Below are positions 1-20,870 of a stretch of DNA of 64,000 nucleotides, piece after piece (positions within the stretch are counted from its first letter, which is position 1; each line of letters starts with the position of its first letter). A model generated the notes under the pieces. The model worked only from the letters and a program-made list of their open reading frames with translations, had not been told where the DNA came from and did no database searches. The stretch is from Gadus chalcogrammus (lineage: Eukaryota; Chordata; Actinopteri; Gadiformes; Gadidae). Both the position numbers and the translations under genes were made by a program. The stretch is taken from NCBI RefSeq assembly GCF_026213295.1, contig NC_079420.1:7440170-7504169 (forward strand). Reading direction: 5' to 3'.

Positions 1-218
1 CACATTGACATTTACATGTCGGGCATTTAGCTTTTATCCTAACAATCGCTATGTCAACCCATTCCCCCTATACAACATAGACAGCTAGGATAAGATGCTA
101 CAGAACGCTAAGCACTGTCTTTAAGTGCCTCCACCCATCCTCTTCTCAGCTGACGGGACGTCCCACAGGTTGTCCCCCTGACACCAAACACGTCCACCAT
201 TGTGCCGAAAGGCCTCAC

Positions 219-6506
<6,288 letters not shown>

Positions 6507-7102
6507 GATGCCTCAAAGCTTCTGCTGGCGTTCTCACTGGAAACCACACAACCGCCACACCATTAGACACTACTGCTGGGAGCCTTGGCCTCACACCATC
6601 ACACCTCTACGTCTTCACCTTCTTACGCCTTCAAATTTAGGTTCACACCTTTACACTTGAAAACCCCTGGCTTCACACCTTTACATCTTCACTCCTTCAC
6701 AACTTACAACTATGCCCCTAGACCTTCACTCCTTTACACACTGATACCTTTGCACCCCTATACCTTTACACTCAAGACTGACAATGTAAAACAACATTTA
6801 TGATTAAATCAAATTCTGCGAGAACAAAATGAACAATAAATGAATGGACTAATCGATCATCTCTCCATGATTCTAATTTAAGTCAAAATGATACGTCACT
6901 ACTCTAGGTATTCACAACATCAACAACATCTACCAAGCGTAATGTGTCTCCTGTTCTACAGTACCTTAGCAGTGTCTGGGTTTATTCCATGGGCCAACCT
7001 TGTATCCTCTGCAGTCTGGTTTGTATCTCTGACTCTTTCCGCAGCCCAACTAATTCCTGCTTACTCTTCCAGCAGGTTTAACTACCAGAAAAGGAAAAGC
7101 CC

Positions 7103-7253
<151 letters not shown>

Positions 7254-9393
7254 CCTCTCTTCATTTTCCATATCAGCTCCTCCTCTTCTGGCAAATGATT
7301 GCATTTCTGTATTCCTTCCTTCTCCCTCACTGTTCTTACAATGTCCACTATTTGATTTCCTCTTTCTAGATCCCTTGGCATCCTTAATACTATGTAGCTA
7401 TGTGTTGCTGTTTGTTTCACAAACTTCCCCAAGGCCAACTTCCATTGGGCATCTTGTTGCCTTACACCTCCCCATTGTACTGATGGCCCATGGCTGTACT
7501 GTAGATGCATGCACTGATAAATGCTTGAACATATTGACAAATGTTCTTTGTATAAATTCATGTTGTGACTTTGTGTGTGGTTGTGCGCGTTGGATAACAG
7601 ATAAGAGATAATGTGCCTAACATACTGAACCAGGTGTGAAACCATTCGCTCAAAGATGGAGTACTGAGAGAAAGGGCAAGTATCTAAATGATGGTCACTT
7701 CAAAGCATCACCTTTTATTCAATGATCATGCTAATTTTCCACTTGCAATTTAAGCTGCCGTAGCAAAAATCTAATAAAATAATCTAAACTAATCTAAAAT
7801 CCAAAACTATTTCCTGCAAATATCTATATACATAGAATAGTTTAGGTTCTAATTGAGTTTGGTAGGTTTTCAGAAAGCCTGGAAAGTATTTCTTCCTTTC
7901 CTTCAGAAGCAACCCAGACTTTCTTCTCTAGAAATTGTAATATATTTAAATAAGGAAATACAATGCACGGGTTGTTTCCCTTTGCTATGAGCTTTCGTGT
8001 TTCATTTAATCCATCACAGATGTACTGGAGAAATGTTTATAACATAACTGATTGGTTTTTCATCACTTGATCTGACAATTTAATCCATCTTCATACACAC
8101 CATATTGGATGATGAATTAAGCATCTAACTTGATACCGTATTTATGCTAAACTGCTTCCAAATCACATAAGCAAACTATCTATGTAGCAAGTATCTAGCT
8201 GGTTCCTCAGATGAGCTATTACAACCCAATGCGTTTCGACTGCAGCTGTAGTTATTGGCACCAGTTGGTTGGAATAGAATTATCCAAGCACAATAGTCAA
8301 CTCTACAAGATTAATCCAAAGACCAAAGGGAATCTCATCAAAGGAAGATTACAATGAGTTTGTTCACGCTTGATGGAAGCAGTTCTGTCTTTATTTTACT
8401 ATCTATCTCCCTGTCTCTCTATTGGTCTGTCGGCGTGTGTATATGTCTGTCGTTCTGTCTTTGTTGAATTTGCAGATAGGCAGTGAATGCATAAAAGAGG
8501 CTTTCATGTACACGCATGCACACACAAAAGCACAAACCGTATTCACTTTGTCCTATTTTTTAACACTTTAACACAGAAAGCAAACAAGGAAATGTTTCCT
8601 ATTGAGATATTAGACCAGGCTAAAGTCTGTGAGTATAGCTAGTTTTACATGCATACTTAACCTTATGAGGACATGCAGTTAAATGTGTCCAACGGGACAC
8701 ACGATCTCAAGAGAGCCCCACCAGCTCGCCTGACTGAGCCATCATTATGGTATACAAGCAATTGCATGGCAGTTTATATTTCATGTGGACCTTGGAAGTG
8801 ACTGCCCATATAAGGCAGTGGAGCCACACTTTTGCTGCACTTCAACTCGCAACATAACGGGACTTATTGACATAGAGCGGTTGCTGGCTTGCCATTAGTA
8901 AAGTTCGTTATTTGTCTTGTAAACGGCTACAGAAACACACACAAATATCTACATTAGCTTGACAAATTCTCATGAAGCTGGGCAAGTTAGATGATGTAGT
9001 CACTTGCAAGTTTTAGTTGGTGCCTTCTATTTTCCAAATTTAATTTGTAAAATATTGCATTGTTTATAACTAAGTAATGACATCATGCTGAACTATCAAT
9101 GCATTAAACAATGACACTGGTGCTGAAACTGCTAGGTTGTTTTTGGTTTGGCAGACCAATCTGTCTATTGAAGCTACATTCCAGCTCATTCTCTGTAGTC
9201 CCAACCCCACCACTTCTATCAACCAATCAAAAACAAACACAAGAACCAACCCTAGCCAGTGTTCAGTGCTTGGACAGTCCTGTGTCCGGCCAATACACAC
9301 CTGTATTTCTCCTAACCCTGTTATAGAAGACTTCCAACTGCTGTCGGGGAAGGCTTCAACACACTCAGTCTCAACACACTAACATCAGCATTC

Positions 9394-9545
9394 ATTATAA
9401 CCATCATCATCTTCATCATCATCATCATCATCATCAACATCATCATCATCATCATCCTCATCCCCACCATCACCGCCATCGCCAACCTCACAACCACCAC
9501 TACCACAACATCCCCATCATCATCACCACCACTGTCATCACAACA
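9394..9545. repeat. (ATC)n trinucleotide repeat
   Basis: Imperfect CATCAT units with CACCAC variants, in the first cald1 intron. Confidence 0.9.
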
Positions 9546-10013
9546 TCATCTTCGTCAGCCTCATTATCCAAATCGACGTCATGTCTAACCAATAAATGAG
9601 ACACATACAACGAAGACCCTTGCAGCTCACTCACTGCTCTCCATCACTGCTCCTGGTCCTCGTTTTACACAGGGGGTGATGGAACAAAGGTAGCTCTGTG
9701 CTTCTGGGGGACCCCGCCTTTGGCATGATGGACCCATGTGTTGAACCAGGCAAGACACTGGCTAGCAGCTCTCAGACATGTCAGAGTCTCACTGTGGTCC
9801 TGTTGGTCTTGGACCAGGGCCAGTGGTGACTCCCTCCCCAACCCCTACTTTGTCCCCAGGCTCATTCTTTGCCTTAATGGTCTTTCGTGGACCCCCTTAC
9901 ACACATAGAGGCCTGTGTGACCATGTACACAGACAAGCATCACGCACGCAGAAACAGACCTACCAACCAAAACACACGCACATACAAATGCATACCCTCA
10001 CACACACATGCAC

Positions 10014-10132
<119 letters not shown>

Positions 10133-10929
10133 GAACACATACACACACGGAATCAAACACAAGCACCACAGAATCATACACTCACACACACACATTTACA
10201 TTAAGGGCATTCCCACTCTACATTAAACATGCATACACATATTAATGCACACACGCTCATCCAGGGCTGGCAGGACAGTGATTAGTTTAATAGAAATGTG
10301 TGTCGTTCCACACCAACCTTTCATCCACCAATTATAAACCCCACCTCTCTCTCTCTCTCTCCGCGCACTCAGACCTTTCAAGGCTGGGAAGAATTCCCCG
10401 CCCATCGACCCCTATATTCCTTCAGTGTTGACACTTCAAACAGCTGGCTAGATTATCAAACGATGGAGTTTCTTCCCTAATTTTCTGCCAAACTGTAAAC
10501 CGCGCCTTTGGTCTTCGCCTTGGTCAATACACCCTGGATCAGGAAACAAGTCTTCTGTTACATAAACGACACACGGTTCTGCTAATCTCCCGGTTTGTGT
10601 ACATTGGCGTGTTATATGTGTTGTGGACATCCTGTGGTCTTCCTGTCCCCATTCCCACAAATCATTACCACATGACGGATTATGATTCAACCATCTGGGT
10701 CTGATTAGACCCTCTCTGGGTACGTTGCATCGCCCTGGTTCAGTGCACTCCTTTCTGTGGCCTTTTCGTTTACATTTAAACACGTGATGGAGGAAAAAGA
10801 TGGCACATGCTTGTACACACCTCTCTCTCTCCTTTTCTCCTTTTCGCTCTCTCTTCGTCTCTAGCTCTCTCTCTGTCTCTCTATTCTCTTAATGCACCGA
10901 CTGACAGCAGACTCACACTGGCATAGACT

Positions 10930-11076
<147 letters not shown>

Positions 11077-12063
11077 CTTTATGCAGTGACTGACGGCAGA
11101 CGCTAACAATGGCCAGACGTTCCTAACATTGGTGAAAGACTCCACAAGTGACTTTGTTTCTGGTCTGAGGTTAATACAGATAATCAAATATGTAACCCTG
11201 GAGGTGTGCTAGACAATTAGACTACAGCATGATTTCAATCTACTGTACCCTGTCCAATTCGTTCTGTGTCATGTAGATGAATTATAACCGTCGTACAGTG
11301 ACTTTGCAGCGATGTTCTGTTCAATTATTAAATATGCCAAAATATCCTTCAATATCCTTCAATATCAAGTATTAAGATTAATAATGGACATCATAGGGTT
11401 GATATGCAAATCATCTAGATCTAGAGGAACTAACAATTTGAATCAACTGATTCTTAGTACTAGAAGTATTTTCCTTCCAAGTGCTTTAAGATGTGTGGAG
11501 AAAAATTGAGGAGAAAGGGTGAAATCTAGGACCCTGTTGATAGAATCTAAAGTATGATGGATGGATGACACTACACAAAGCAGTGTCCATTAAAAAGAGA
11601 TACGTTGCACTAACTCCCACCGATTGTTTGATAAGTATATTTGTAAAACTGTCTCATTGGACGATGTTCACCCTGATTAATCACCGGATTTGGCATCTTT
11701 ACCTAAAGCACAATGCTTACATCAGTCCTTCTTCTATGTATACACCATATGCTGTTTGTATACTGTCTGATAAAGCGGTATTTAAAATGGATTGCTGCCG
11801 GTTTAAACACTGGGACTTCAAAGGGCACAGTAAAACATTCTTCTCTTTTCTTTGTAATGTGAAAAACATTCAATTCAGAGCACATTTCAGGAGCCCTCCA
11901 GATGTTACTCACATGTTACCTGCTCCAACTCCTTGGCCACTGACTTTACTATGTGTATATAAATATATATACATCAATATAATATGGCATGAAAGATATG
12001 AAAATAAGAGAGTAATATAATTTGTATTCCAATATAATGTATTCCCTTGACAGTTCTCTCATA

Positions 12064-12066
<3 letters not shown>

Positions 12067-12156
<90 letters not shown>
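12067..12156. repeat. (TC)n microsatellite
   Basis: Pure TC tract in the first cald1 intron. Confidence 0.95.
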
Positions 12157-12159
<3 letters not shown>

Positions 12160-12722
12160 ACAGGAATATATGTATCCCTCCCCTCCCCAACGTTGATATT
12201 TGATTAATGTCATGGTGGTTGCTTTCTCCACAAATCCATATGATTATAATAATGTTATATTAATCATCATCATGCAGTGCAGACAAATCCAATCGGCATA
12301 CTATCATCTCAAACCTGGGTCTCAATACATGGAGGAAAACAACTCAACGCTCTCCCAAACACTTGTCACAGAGGCGTGTGCAATCAATCAAGGGGCCTCG
12401 GCAGCTAGCTTTGCATGACCAAATATGGTCATGTATATTTAAAAAAAAAAAAAACACACACAAAAAAAGAAATATCCCTGGCCAGGACAGGAATTCCAGT
12501 CGGTTTACAAGGCAAAGTGACTGGGCGGCACAGAGTGACCTGCTCTCTGGGGCGACTGGAGGAGGTTTGTGGTTTCCTATAGTAGTATTATCTGGCACAG
12601 TTAGGATGGGGATGGTCCTGACTTGTGAGAATGGATCAGGGATGCATTTCCTTGTAATTATATGCACACGTAACAAGGAAAATTTGGGCGAAATGGCTTG
12701 AAATGCTTTTACTAGGAGTGAC

Positions 12723-12760
12723 TGTAAGAGGAGAGAAAGAGCCAGAGGGACTGTAAGATG

Positions 12761-12809
<49 letters not shown>

Positions 12810-12988
12810 GAGAGAGAGAGAGAGAGAGAGGAGGAGAGAGAGAGAGAGAGAGAGAGACTGAGGGACTGTACGATGAAAGAGAGAGACAGAGCGAGAGAGA
12901 CTGAGGGACTGTACGATGAGAGACAGAGAGAGAGAGACTGAGGGGCTGTACGATGAGAGAGAGAGAGAGAGACTGAGGAGGAGTAGAT

Positions 12989-13045
<57 letters not shown>

Positions 13046-13112
13046 AGGGACTGTAAGAGAAAGGGAGACTGAAGGATTGTAAGAGGAGAGAGGGAGCCAC
13101 AGGGAGTGTACG
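12723..13112. repeat. compound GA minisatellite
   Basis: About seven copies of a unit near GACTGAGGGACTGTACGATG, each followed by a variable run of GA. Confidence 0.85.
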
Positions 13113-15116
13113 TGGATGCAGAGAGGCTGTTGGCCTCTCCTTCCTCCCTACGCCAGTTCACTGGGATGCTGCGCTGCTACGCCTCCTTTTAAGGAAGAGC
13201 GCAACACTGTTAGCACCACGTTAGCGTAGCTCCCCAACTTTGGCAACGTCCAAAACAGAAACATGTTGTTTACTCTGGGAAATACCTGCTGCTAAGCTAA
13301 CAGCAACCTAAGAATAACTTTTCTTTCCATTATGTCTACAACAAATCACTTTTCCATAAATGCATGAAGAACAGAATAATCTAAATGTAGAGATTTTCTT
13401 GAGCCAACAATAACTATTGTCTGTCATTGTGTTTTACAGGCTCGTATTTTGACACAAAAAATGACCTAAGCATTTCTGTATTGCTATAACCTTTAACAAT
13501 TGTTTATACTAAAGTAAGGGACCGAAATGACCTTTGATACAAAGTAAATGTCAGAGCAAAAACCCTGTTCCCCACCATGTTTGTAACCATTTCCCATCAG
13601 AGCTTCACATACATATTCACTTAGCAGAGTCCATATCTCTTAGGCCTCAAACCAACAACACATAGGACAAAAGAGCTGTCTGTGCTATGAAAAATTAAAC
13701 ATATTGTGGTCACCATGTCCCTTATTCACTATTAAGAGAGGACTCGTTTGATTCAGCATCTAGGCTGTAGGCTGACACAAAACAAAATATGCTTTATATA
13801 GCAATACATTCATACATTACAACAACACGTTGTCATCAGTTTGGATGTCATGACAGTCAATACGTACGCAATCAACACAGCATCAAACCACAGCGGATCA
13901 TGTTTCTCTGTGTTTTGAAATGGTGTTACATAAGTGTCACACACTGATTACACACCATTATGAATGACCACAATCCATAATGAAAATATGCTCCAAACTT
14001 GTGTTTCAAGTCCACCTTGGCTACACTCCACATACAGTAGAAGGAGGAGCGATGCTCTGAGTTTCCTCTGGAGACCATCCCAAACACATTCCCATCCCCT
14101 AGGAGACTTGGACAAGGAATCAAGTAAGTCGGAAAGCCAATGCTCACACACACACAGCAACCAAGTGTGGTTCAAAAGACTCAATCTTCAATACCATCTA
14201 AGGAAGGGGACACTCAGTTGGCATTTCCCCTACTGAACAGGCAGATGGCACCTTTTTAGAGACACAGGCAGATTTCCAATGTCCGCTCGTTTATAATGAT
14301 TAGGGAAAACAAATTCTTAATTTCCCTGTGTACCAAAAACAAGTGTTGTGTCTCTGTGTGATGATATCAATACCCTGGTTTCACACAGGATGATCACTGT
14401 GCAGTCTTCCATGTTCATGGTTTTAGGGTTTGATTTAGGTTCTACGTTTCTATAATTCACTATTTAGAAGGAAACTCACAGATAATTCAGACACAGGTAG
14501 GTAGTGTGGACATATGAGATTGGACCCGTATGTTTTGACTGGGAGGGAAACAGCCACTACAATATCCTGCCACACCTTTCCTGCTCATCTAGCCAGGAGA
14601 GGCCATTTGAAAGAAATCAAATTGAAATAACATGCTATATATCTACCTAATAAAATTATTTTATTTGTTACCAATAACTACAAAAACGGAATTTAGCTGG
14701 TTTTGCTTTCTTATTACACATTATCTGGTCAGCATCGTCCTATATAGCCCAACGTGAGAGGGAATGAACATCAAAGCTGTAATCGATTCCCAATAGTTGA
14801 TATCGGAATTGAACTTCGCTAGCTATAACACCTTGCTCAGGATACATTGAATGCACATTGTTGTTTTCCGTCAGACAGGTCTTAGAAAGTAAAGAGGCCT
14901 ACAAAGTAAAAACGACATGTCCACATCTGGCTCCAGTGAGCTACCCTTGCTAATTTTTAAGGTTTTCATCATTAACACTCATTAAGTTATTAAAAACTTG
15001 CAAATAATCGAAATACATCGATGAACAGGCGTCTGTGATTTTGGCCTTAATTTATGGGACTGAATAGCAAAGTAAAGTAAAAGGATATATCGATGATGAT
15101 GGATAAATTAACTTAC

Positions 15117-15180
15117 CAGTCGGACTGCAGGCTGCTCGGTGGAAGTCAACGGATGATTAAAGTCGCGAGCTTTATACCAC
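15117..15180 (-). promoter_or_regulatory. cald1: probable cald1 promoter and non-coding first exon
   Basis: On the minus strand GGTATAAAGC (plus 15170-15178) is a good TATA box. About 30 bases downstream lies a short segment ending in a strong donor (CTG|GTAAGT, exon end at 15117). Nothing codes here convincingly, and the next same-strand exon with a suitable acceptor is the cald1 start exon at 6506. I therefore infer a TATA-driven cald1 first exon of about 25-30 nt and a first intron of roughly 8.6 kb. A 5' UTR of another transcript is possible. Confidence 0.5.
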
Positions 15181-15405
15181 TTCCCACAGCACGCGCAGCC
15201 CCTCCTGTCCTCCAGCCTCCACTCGTTACCCCCCGTGAATAAACAGCAACATACTTCACATCCACCAAGACACATAGAAATGGACATCCCAACAATGTCT
15301 GTGATGAATATCATCACAGTATCTAATATCTATGGTCAGTACTTTTCTAGGTTTCACAGTGGATACTTTATATAAATAAATTCAATGGACAACATTGTAC
15401 ATTTT

Positions 15406-15411
15406 TTTATT
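15406..15411 (-). terminator. bpgm: candidate bpgm polyadenylation signal
   Basis: AATAAA on the minus strand, 1.6 kb past the bpgm stop and just upstream of the inferred cald1 promoter. I found no closer perfect AATAAA in the scan, so the bpgm 3' UTR may be this long. Weak evidence. Confidence 0.3.
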
Positions 15412-17007
15412 GAATTTAACATGCCTCGTGCTTCAATAACATTACGTTTGGTGAGAACAGTGAGGATCCTACAGTAATTGATGTGTTGTGATGTGAATAC
15501 TGACCATAGTTCTGACTAAAACACAGTATACATGACTAGGAACTACAAAACAACGATGTGGCTTACAGTACTTGTTGGCAAATAACAGACACACACAAAA
15601 AAACACTTTGTCTTCTATACATTTCTATTCAATCAGCAATAAAACAAAATCACAAAAAAAGGATGTAAAATCACAGAATTTAGTACAAAATACCAAAGAG
15701 GATATTGATTGTTATTTAACATTGTGTTAAACCAACCATAACCATTACCATAGCCAAAGGCTAAAACAAGAGTAGCTTACTTTATATACACATTATATAT
15801 CGTTTTATGTATCCAAAATAAAATATATTTCAGTATCTCTTGCATGACACAAGATTCCCCAGTAGTATCCACACAAATTGCAAAACCCAAAATAAATCCC
15901 TCAGTAACAATAAATAACACAACTTCTGCCTGTAACAGCCTACCGTACATGGTTATAATCTCAATGAGAACTAGGAATACAGTTTGGAAGGGGGTCAATA
16001 CTTTTTAAATGTCTGTTTGGCTCCTAAAAAATAGAAATATATAATATATAATATATTGGAATGAACCAATCTGACAGGGCTAAGCCGAGTTGATAAGTCA
16101 CATGTAGGCACTATATTTAGAAGCATAAAGGCTTTCTGGCTACTCCAATTAAAAAGCACATAAAAAAAGCTAATTCATGGTCAATCATAGTTAGATTGGA
16201 AGCAAAGAAGGAAATGCTCCACTCATTCAGACAAACATCAATCGTTTTTTGGCAGTGCACAGTTAGTCAATTGATTGTATTCCTAAACAAACGATCAAAT
16301 TACCTATACTCTGATTGTTAAACTTTTTAAAAAGCTATATTCTTCTAAGCCAATCCATCCTAGTACATTGTTTTAGGCATCATCACAAAGTGCATCTGTG
16401 TTAAAAGCTTTCAAATATCTTTGCATAACAGAAAACCCAATGAATGATAAATGCGTCACCTACACTTGTCCCATGTGTTACGTAAGTGCTGCTTTGTTTT
16501 AGCTTAGTCTATGGTGTCTTCAGTAAGATCCGCTATCGAAGCTTCTACTCAAGCCAAACCCATTTTGTCTTCACAGTGACAAGACAGCTACAGTACCATC
16601 CTCGTGGCTCCATTGGTCCTTTGATCGGAGGTCTGAGAGACTACTAAATAAATCCACAACCAATCCATTTGACCCTTACTACTTAAAGATTTAGTCGAGA
16701 AAGCAGATACTTCTATCCAGAAGGACTTACAGCTGGAGGTTATGCCGAGCGATGCCTACAGGAAGGGGAAGGACTCGTTATGCTCTCCTTTGGGAGTCAA
16801 ACCCCCTCGCCACCACCCTAGCCTAGCCCCAACACGACACTCTCCTGAAAGATCAGGATCCTCACGATACATCCTGATTCCTTAGATTCCTCCTAAAACA
16901 GCCCATCATCGCTGCTATTTCTTTCACGTTTCATTTGTTTTCCAACGAACGAATGAATCCCTAGAAGGAAAAACATGGCAAATACGGCGTAGCGCCTGTG
17001 ATTGTGT

Positions 17008-19288
17008 TCAGGCGGCGGGCTTGACCTTCCCCTGGTCCTCGACCATCTTGATGGCCGCCTGGATCTTGACCTGGTCTCCCAGCAGCTGCCGGGGCTTCAC
17101 CGCCCGCAGGCTCTCGTCCAGCTCCAGCAGAACAGGCGTGCCCGTGGGCAGCGTCACGTTGACGATGTCGCTGTCCGATATGCCTGTCGGGATGAACGGT
17201 GAGGTCAGTTGCTGTGATGAGTTAGCAATTGATGGATGGAGAAAAATGAATGACTGTCAATTTGGTTGAAATATAATTTATAAGCCAAATATCAAACATC
17301 TGCTTCAGATTTGTTTTATTTGGTGTCGTTTTTTTTTTTTTCTTTTGGTTTTCTTGGAATTAGAATTAGCTTTATGTCACCAGTTTGCAAAATGGATTTT
17401 GTCAAGAACCTTTTCAGTTTTCAGGGGGCAATATCAACAGCCACAGACCAAAATGCCTCAGGATTCAATTGGATCGCAATTAACAGATCATAGCAACTTG
17501 AGGTGAGACACATCAGCGGCAGCCATCTTGGTTGTTTAAGAAAATGTCTTAACAGAGCTCCCATACAGTGCTCCCCTGTTTCGTCATCGTATTAAACCCA
17601 CCCCATATTACGTAAACTATTGTGATTGGTCCGGCCCCAGCCAGGTCTGACAGAAATATTTCTGAAAGGATGCGTCCAGGCGCGAATGCCAGAGCAAATA
17701 AAACATGAGCTTGCATATTTGTCGAGTTCCCAGGCAAAGAATTTGTATTTATGAAATTGGCTATAGGGTTAAAAGGGTGTGTCAGATTTTCACAAGCCGT
17801 TTTGTTAATCTGCCTCTTCGGGCATCACAAGTGGGCGTGTCCACCTAGATTTGTGCTGGATAGATCAGTCTACCAGCCTTCCCAGTGGACTGTAGCAAAC
17901 GTTGCTCATTTATCAGTCATACATCTAGGTGGGCCCACTTGTGATGTCAGAAGAGGCAGATTTGCAAAACGGCTTGTAACGGCTAATAACACTCACACCT
18001 GGTGGTATACTGTGTGCTTTAAGGCTGCAACTGTGATTAAGGGCTGCACAAACAAAAAGCCCTTAAATGACATACATTTTTAATGATGTATTGCTTAAAA
18101 AAGATAAATAGATGATTCCCCATTCAAATTATCATTGCTTGCAGCCCTACAAAACTGGTGTCCTGAATGCAACTATGCACAAAGAGCAACAGGTGTTGAA
18201 AGAAGAAACACAGTAGCTGTGTTAATACATTTCATAATATTACCCACACACAACTTGTGGGAGCTGTAGGAGGGAAACTGTAGTCACAGCCTGGCTGCAC
18301 GATATTACATAACAGCCTAGATATAAAGTGAGTGGAAAGTGACTGTGTGCGCCAGTGGCCATTTACAAAGGTCAAAGTGTATCGCATAGAAACAGATACA
18401 TGAAACATAAACTCGTTGGCCTTTTCTGCAAAAGTTCATCCCTCCATTTGTGGAACTCAAACCTGTCCTTTCACCCTAAATGGGCTTCGGTTCACACTGG
18501 TGACCGACTCCTCTCTTCGGGGTCATGGTGTGTTTTTGCTATACTCAACTTTCGAAAACCAAAAGGCATTCAGACCACTCACCAACGACAACAGCCACAA
18601 CAACAACAACAACAACAACAACAGACAAAAGCAAATGTAAACAATAGAGGACCCCCTCCATTGAGCTGATGCAAACAGCAGACATACCTTCCAGGTGCTT
18701 CAGCAGAGCTCTGCAGCTGTTCCCATGAGCAGAGATGAGCACACTGCGTCCACTCCGGATCTCCGGCCCCACCGTCCCGTCCCAGTAGGGCAGCAGCCGG
18801 TCCAGTACCTGCTTCAGGCTCTCCGCCCTGGGCAGCTCATCCTTGCTCACGTCGCAGTTGCTGTACCGGCGGTCGTTGTAGATCTCCTGGTAGTACGGGT
18901 GGGATTGATCGATGGGTGGCGGCGTGACGTTATAGCTCCTCCTCCACACTTTCACCTGCTGCTCCCCGTGGTTGAGGGCCATCTCTGCACGGTTGAGCCC
19001 GATGAGGGCGCCGTAGTGGCGCTCGTTCAGCCTCCACGACTTCACCACGGGGACCCACTCCTGGCGCATGGCCTCAAGCACAAGCCAGGCCGTGTGGACG
19101 GATCGACTGAGCAGGGAGGTGAATACCACGTCAAAGGTGTAGCCCTGCTCCCTGAGGAGGCGGCCACACGCCTGGGCCTCCTTCACTCCATCCGTGCTGA
19201 GCTTCTGGTCCACCCAGCTGCAGAAGCGGTTCTCTTTGTTCCACTCCCCCTCGCCATGTCTGAGCAGGATGACTTTGTATTTTGACAT
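17008..19288 (-). CDS. bpgm: bisphosphoglycerate mutase, two coding exons
   Basis: BPGM makes and breaks 2,3-bisphosphoglycerate, the haemoglobin effector, as a side branch of glycolysis in the cytosol. Coding exons are 18688-19288 and 17008-17183 (777 nt, 258 aa; human has 259). The protein starts [20 protein letters not shown]. Arg10-His11 is the phosphohistidine site. Gly14 replaces the Ser found in the glycolytic PGAM enzymes, which marks this as [21 protein letters not shown] and [12 protein letters not shown] (second catalytic His) follow. The exon junction falls in HLEG|I, and the second exon ends [10 protein letters not shown]. The intron has clean GT/AG ends. The ATG sits directly after an AG acceptor at 19289, so the 5' UTR is on a separate upstream exon. 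Codon use is GC-rich compared with its surroundings. Confidence 0.97.
17792..17977. mobile_element. foldback (palindromic) element in the bpgm intron
   Basis: The arm at 17792-17850 is repeated inverted at 17923-17977 with a few mismatches. Shared blocks include ACAAGCCGTTTTG, AATCTGCCTCTTC, ATCACAAGTGGGC and CCACCTAGAT. About 72 bp separates the arms. This is a typical non-autonomous foldback or MITE remnant with no coding content. Confidence 0.65.
18597..18621. repeat. (CAA)n repeat in the bpgm intron
   Basis: Eight CAA units, 66 bases inside the intron from the first bpgm coding exon. Confidence 0.9.
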
Positions 19289-19750
19289 CTGAACACCCGA
19301 TAGCGGATAGAGGAAACCTGGGGTTTTGATCGACAGGAGGTAGCATGGTCAATTACTAATAAAAGGAGAGAAGAGTGAAGGAAAACGATGGCAGTATCGT
19401 CAACATGATCTGCGGTCAGTCTGTGGACCGTGTATCACTGAGTAGCCATGCTTGTATACGCGCTGCCCCCCATAGTGGGCCAGCAGTAAGCGGCAAAGAA
19501 AAACTAGAGGCTAACGGTACATGCGGAATCTTATGAAATGAGTATTTAACGTTAACTTACATGTTGAGTTATAAAAGAGACCACATTGCAGGAGCTACGA
19601 GACCGTATTCGTTCCGTTGTAAACAGACGTGTTGATCACAGCTTAACGTGATCGCAATATATTTGTTTTGTTTTCTTAGCCAAGGAAACCTTTTTTTTTT
19701 TTTTTTTTTACGGAGTTTGCACTCGTTGAATAGCGTTAAACATTGCTTAC

Positions 19751-19800
19751 CTTCAGCGAGTCTGCCTACAATTTGTACATACTGAGACGTAAACGGTCCA
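19751..19800 (-). promoter_or_regulatory. bpgm: probable bpgm 5' UTR exon
   Basis: On the minus strand CGCTGAAG|GTAAGC is a good donor whose exon ends at about 19751. The next acceptor downstream is TGTTCAG|ATG at 19289, exactly at the bpgm start codon. No protein is encoded here. The upstream limit and transcription start cannot be seen. Confidence 0.45.
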
Positions 19801-20870
19801 GTGATAAAAAAAAACCGAAAAGCGGAGACTTACGAGTGTGAATTGTATTGTCCAATCAGAACTGCGAACCAGACTAGTGGGCGGCGCTCATTTTATATTC
19901 ATGCCCAAACTAGGAGAAGGGTACGGGTCACGTTGGTGTGGTTATGTCAGAGGGGAAACCGCCGTGACGAGGGGGAGGCTGAGTGGCTGTGAACTTTGGG
20001 GTGATTCTGGATCACTACGACCCAACGGAAGATTATTCAGTAGAATACAAATAATAATAATGCTGTTATATATTATTCTGCTTAAACAAAAAAAAATAAC
20101 CGAATGTTTGAGAATCATCCCCAACTGATTCAAATGTGAAACAGTTATAGCTGTAAAAAAAAATAAAAAAAATAAAGATAGTTACTAGATTGAACGATAT
20201 GTTGACGTTTTTGAGGTTCAGTGAACATGAAATTGTTATGGAAAAATATTCACGGATGGGACTACCTTTGAACAAACGTCTTCATGATTGTTTTTATTAT
20301 TATATTAGACACATTGGTACCGAATTAAATCATATGCTTTTTAATAACTCAACATACAATCATATATATCAACTGCAGATGGAATGAGCATTGCCTTTTT
20401 GTACACAAAAATGGCAGACCAAAACACACCTAAAATACAATGCAACTTTTTTTTCATGATATTTTAATACTATTATACGTTCGTCATTGTTAAAGAACTG
20501 ATCAGCTTGTACCAAAATACCTTGTACCTTGTACCATCTTCCACACAGAAGATGAGATGATGAGTAAGAGAAGTGCATCTGCAAACATGGGCCAGCAGCA
20601 CTGTGCAGTACCTGAAGCTACACATCCTCAATGTATATCTACATGAGATATTGTTTCTAATACAATTATGCATATTGTTTATAACACATCACACTCAAAA
20701 ACATGTACGACCCCTAGAGTAATGAGGATAACAAGTGGAAATGGGACACTTCCACGCACACATCTGTATCTATTGGGATGTTAATGAATCAGTCATTGTA
20801 GCACTTTCATGATTCATTGAGTTTCACCCACAGAGAACAGGGAACAACTGGGCTCCTCAAAACGTCAGTT

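Noticed and set aside
15777..15998. 73-codon minus-strand frame
   Set aside because: AT-rich, no recognisable domain, and within the likely bpgm 3' UTR.
18545..18687. Extension of the first bpgm coding exon past HLEG
   Set aside because: The sequence after the donor at 18687 includes the CAA repeat, and the real C-terminus is found on the exon at 17008-17183.
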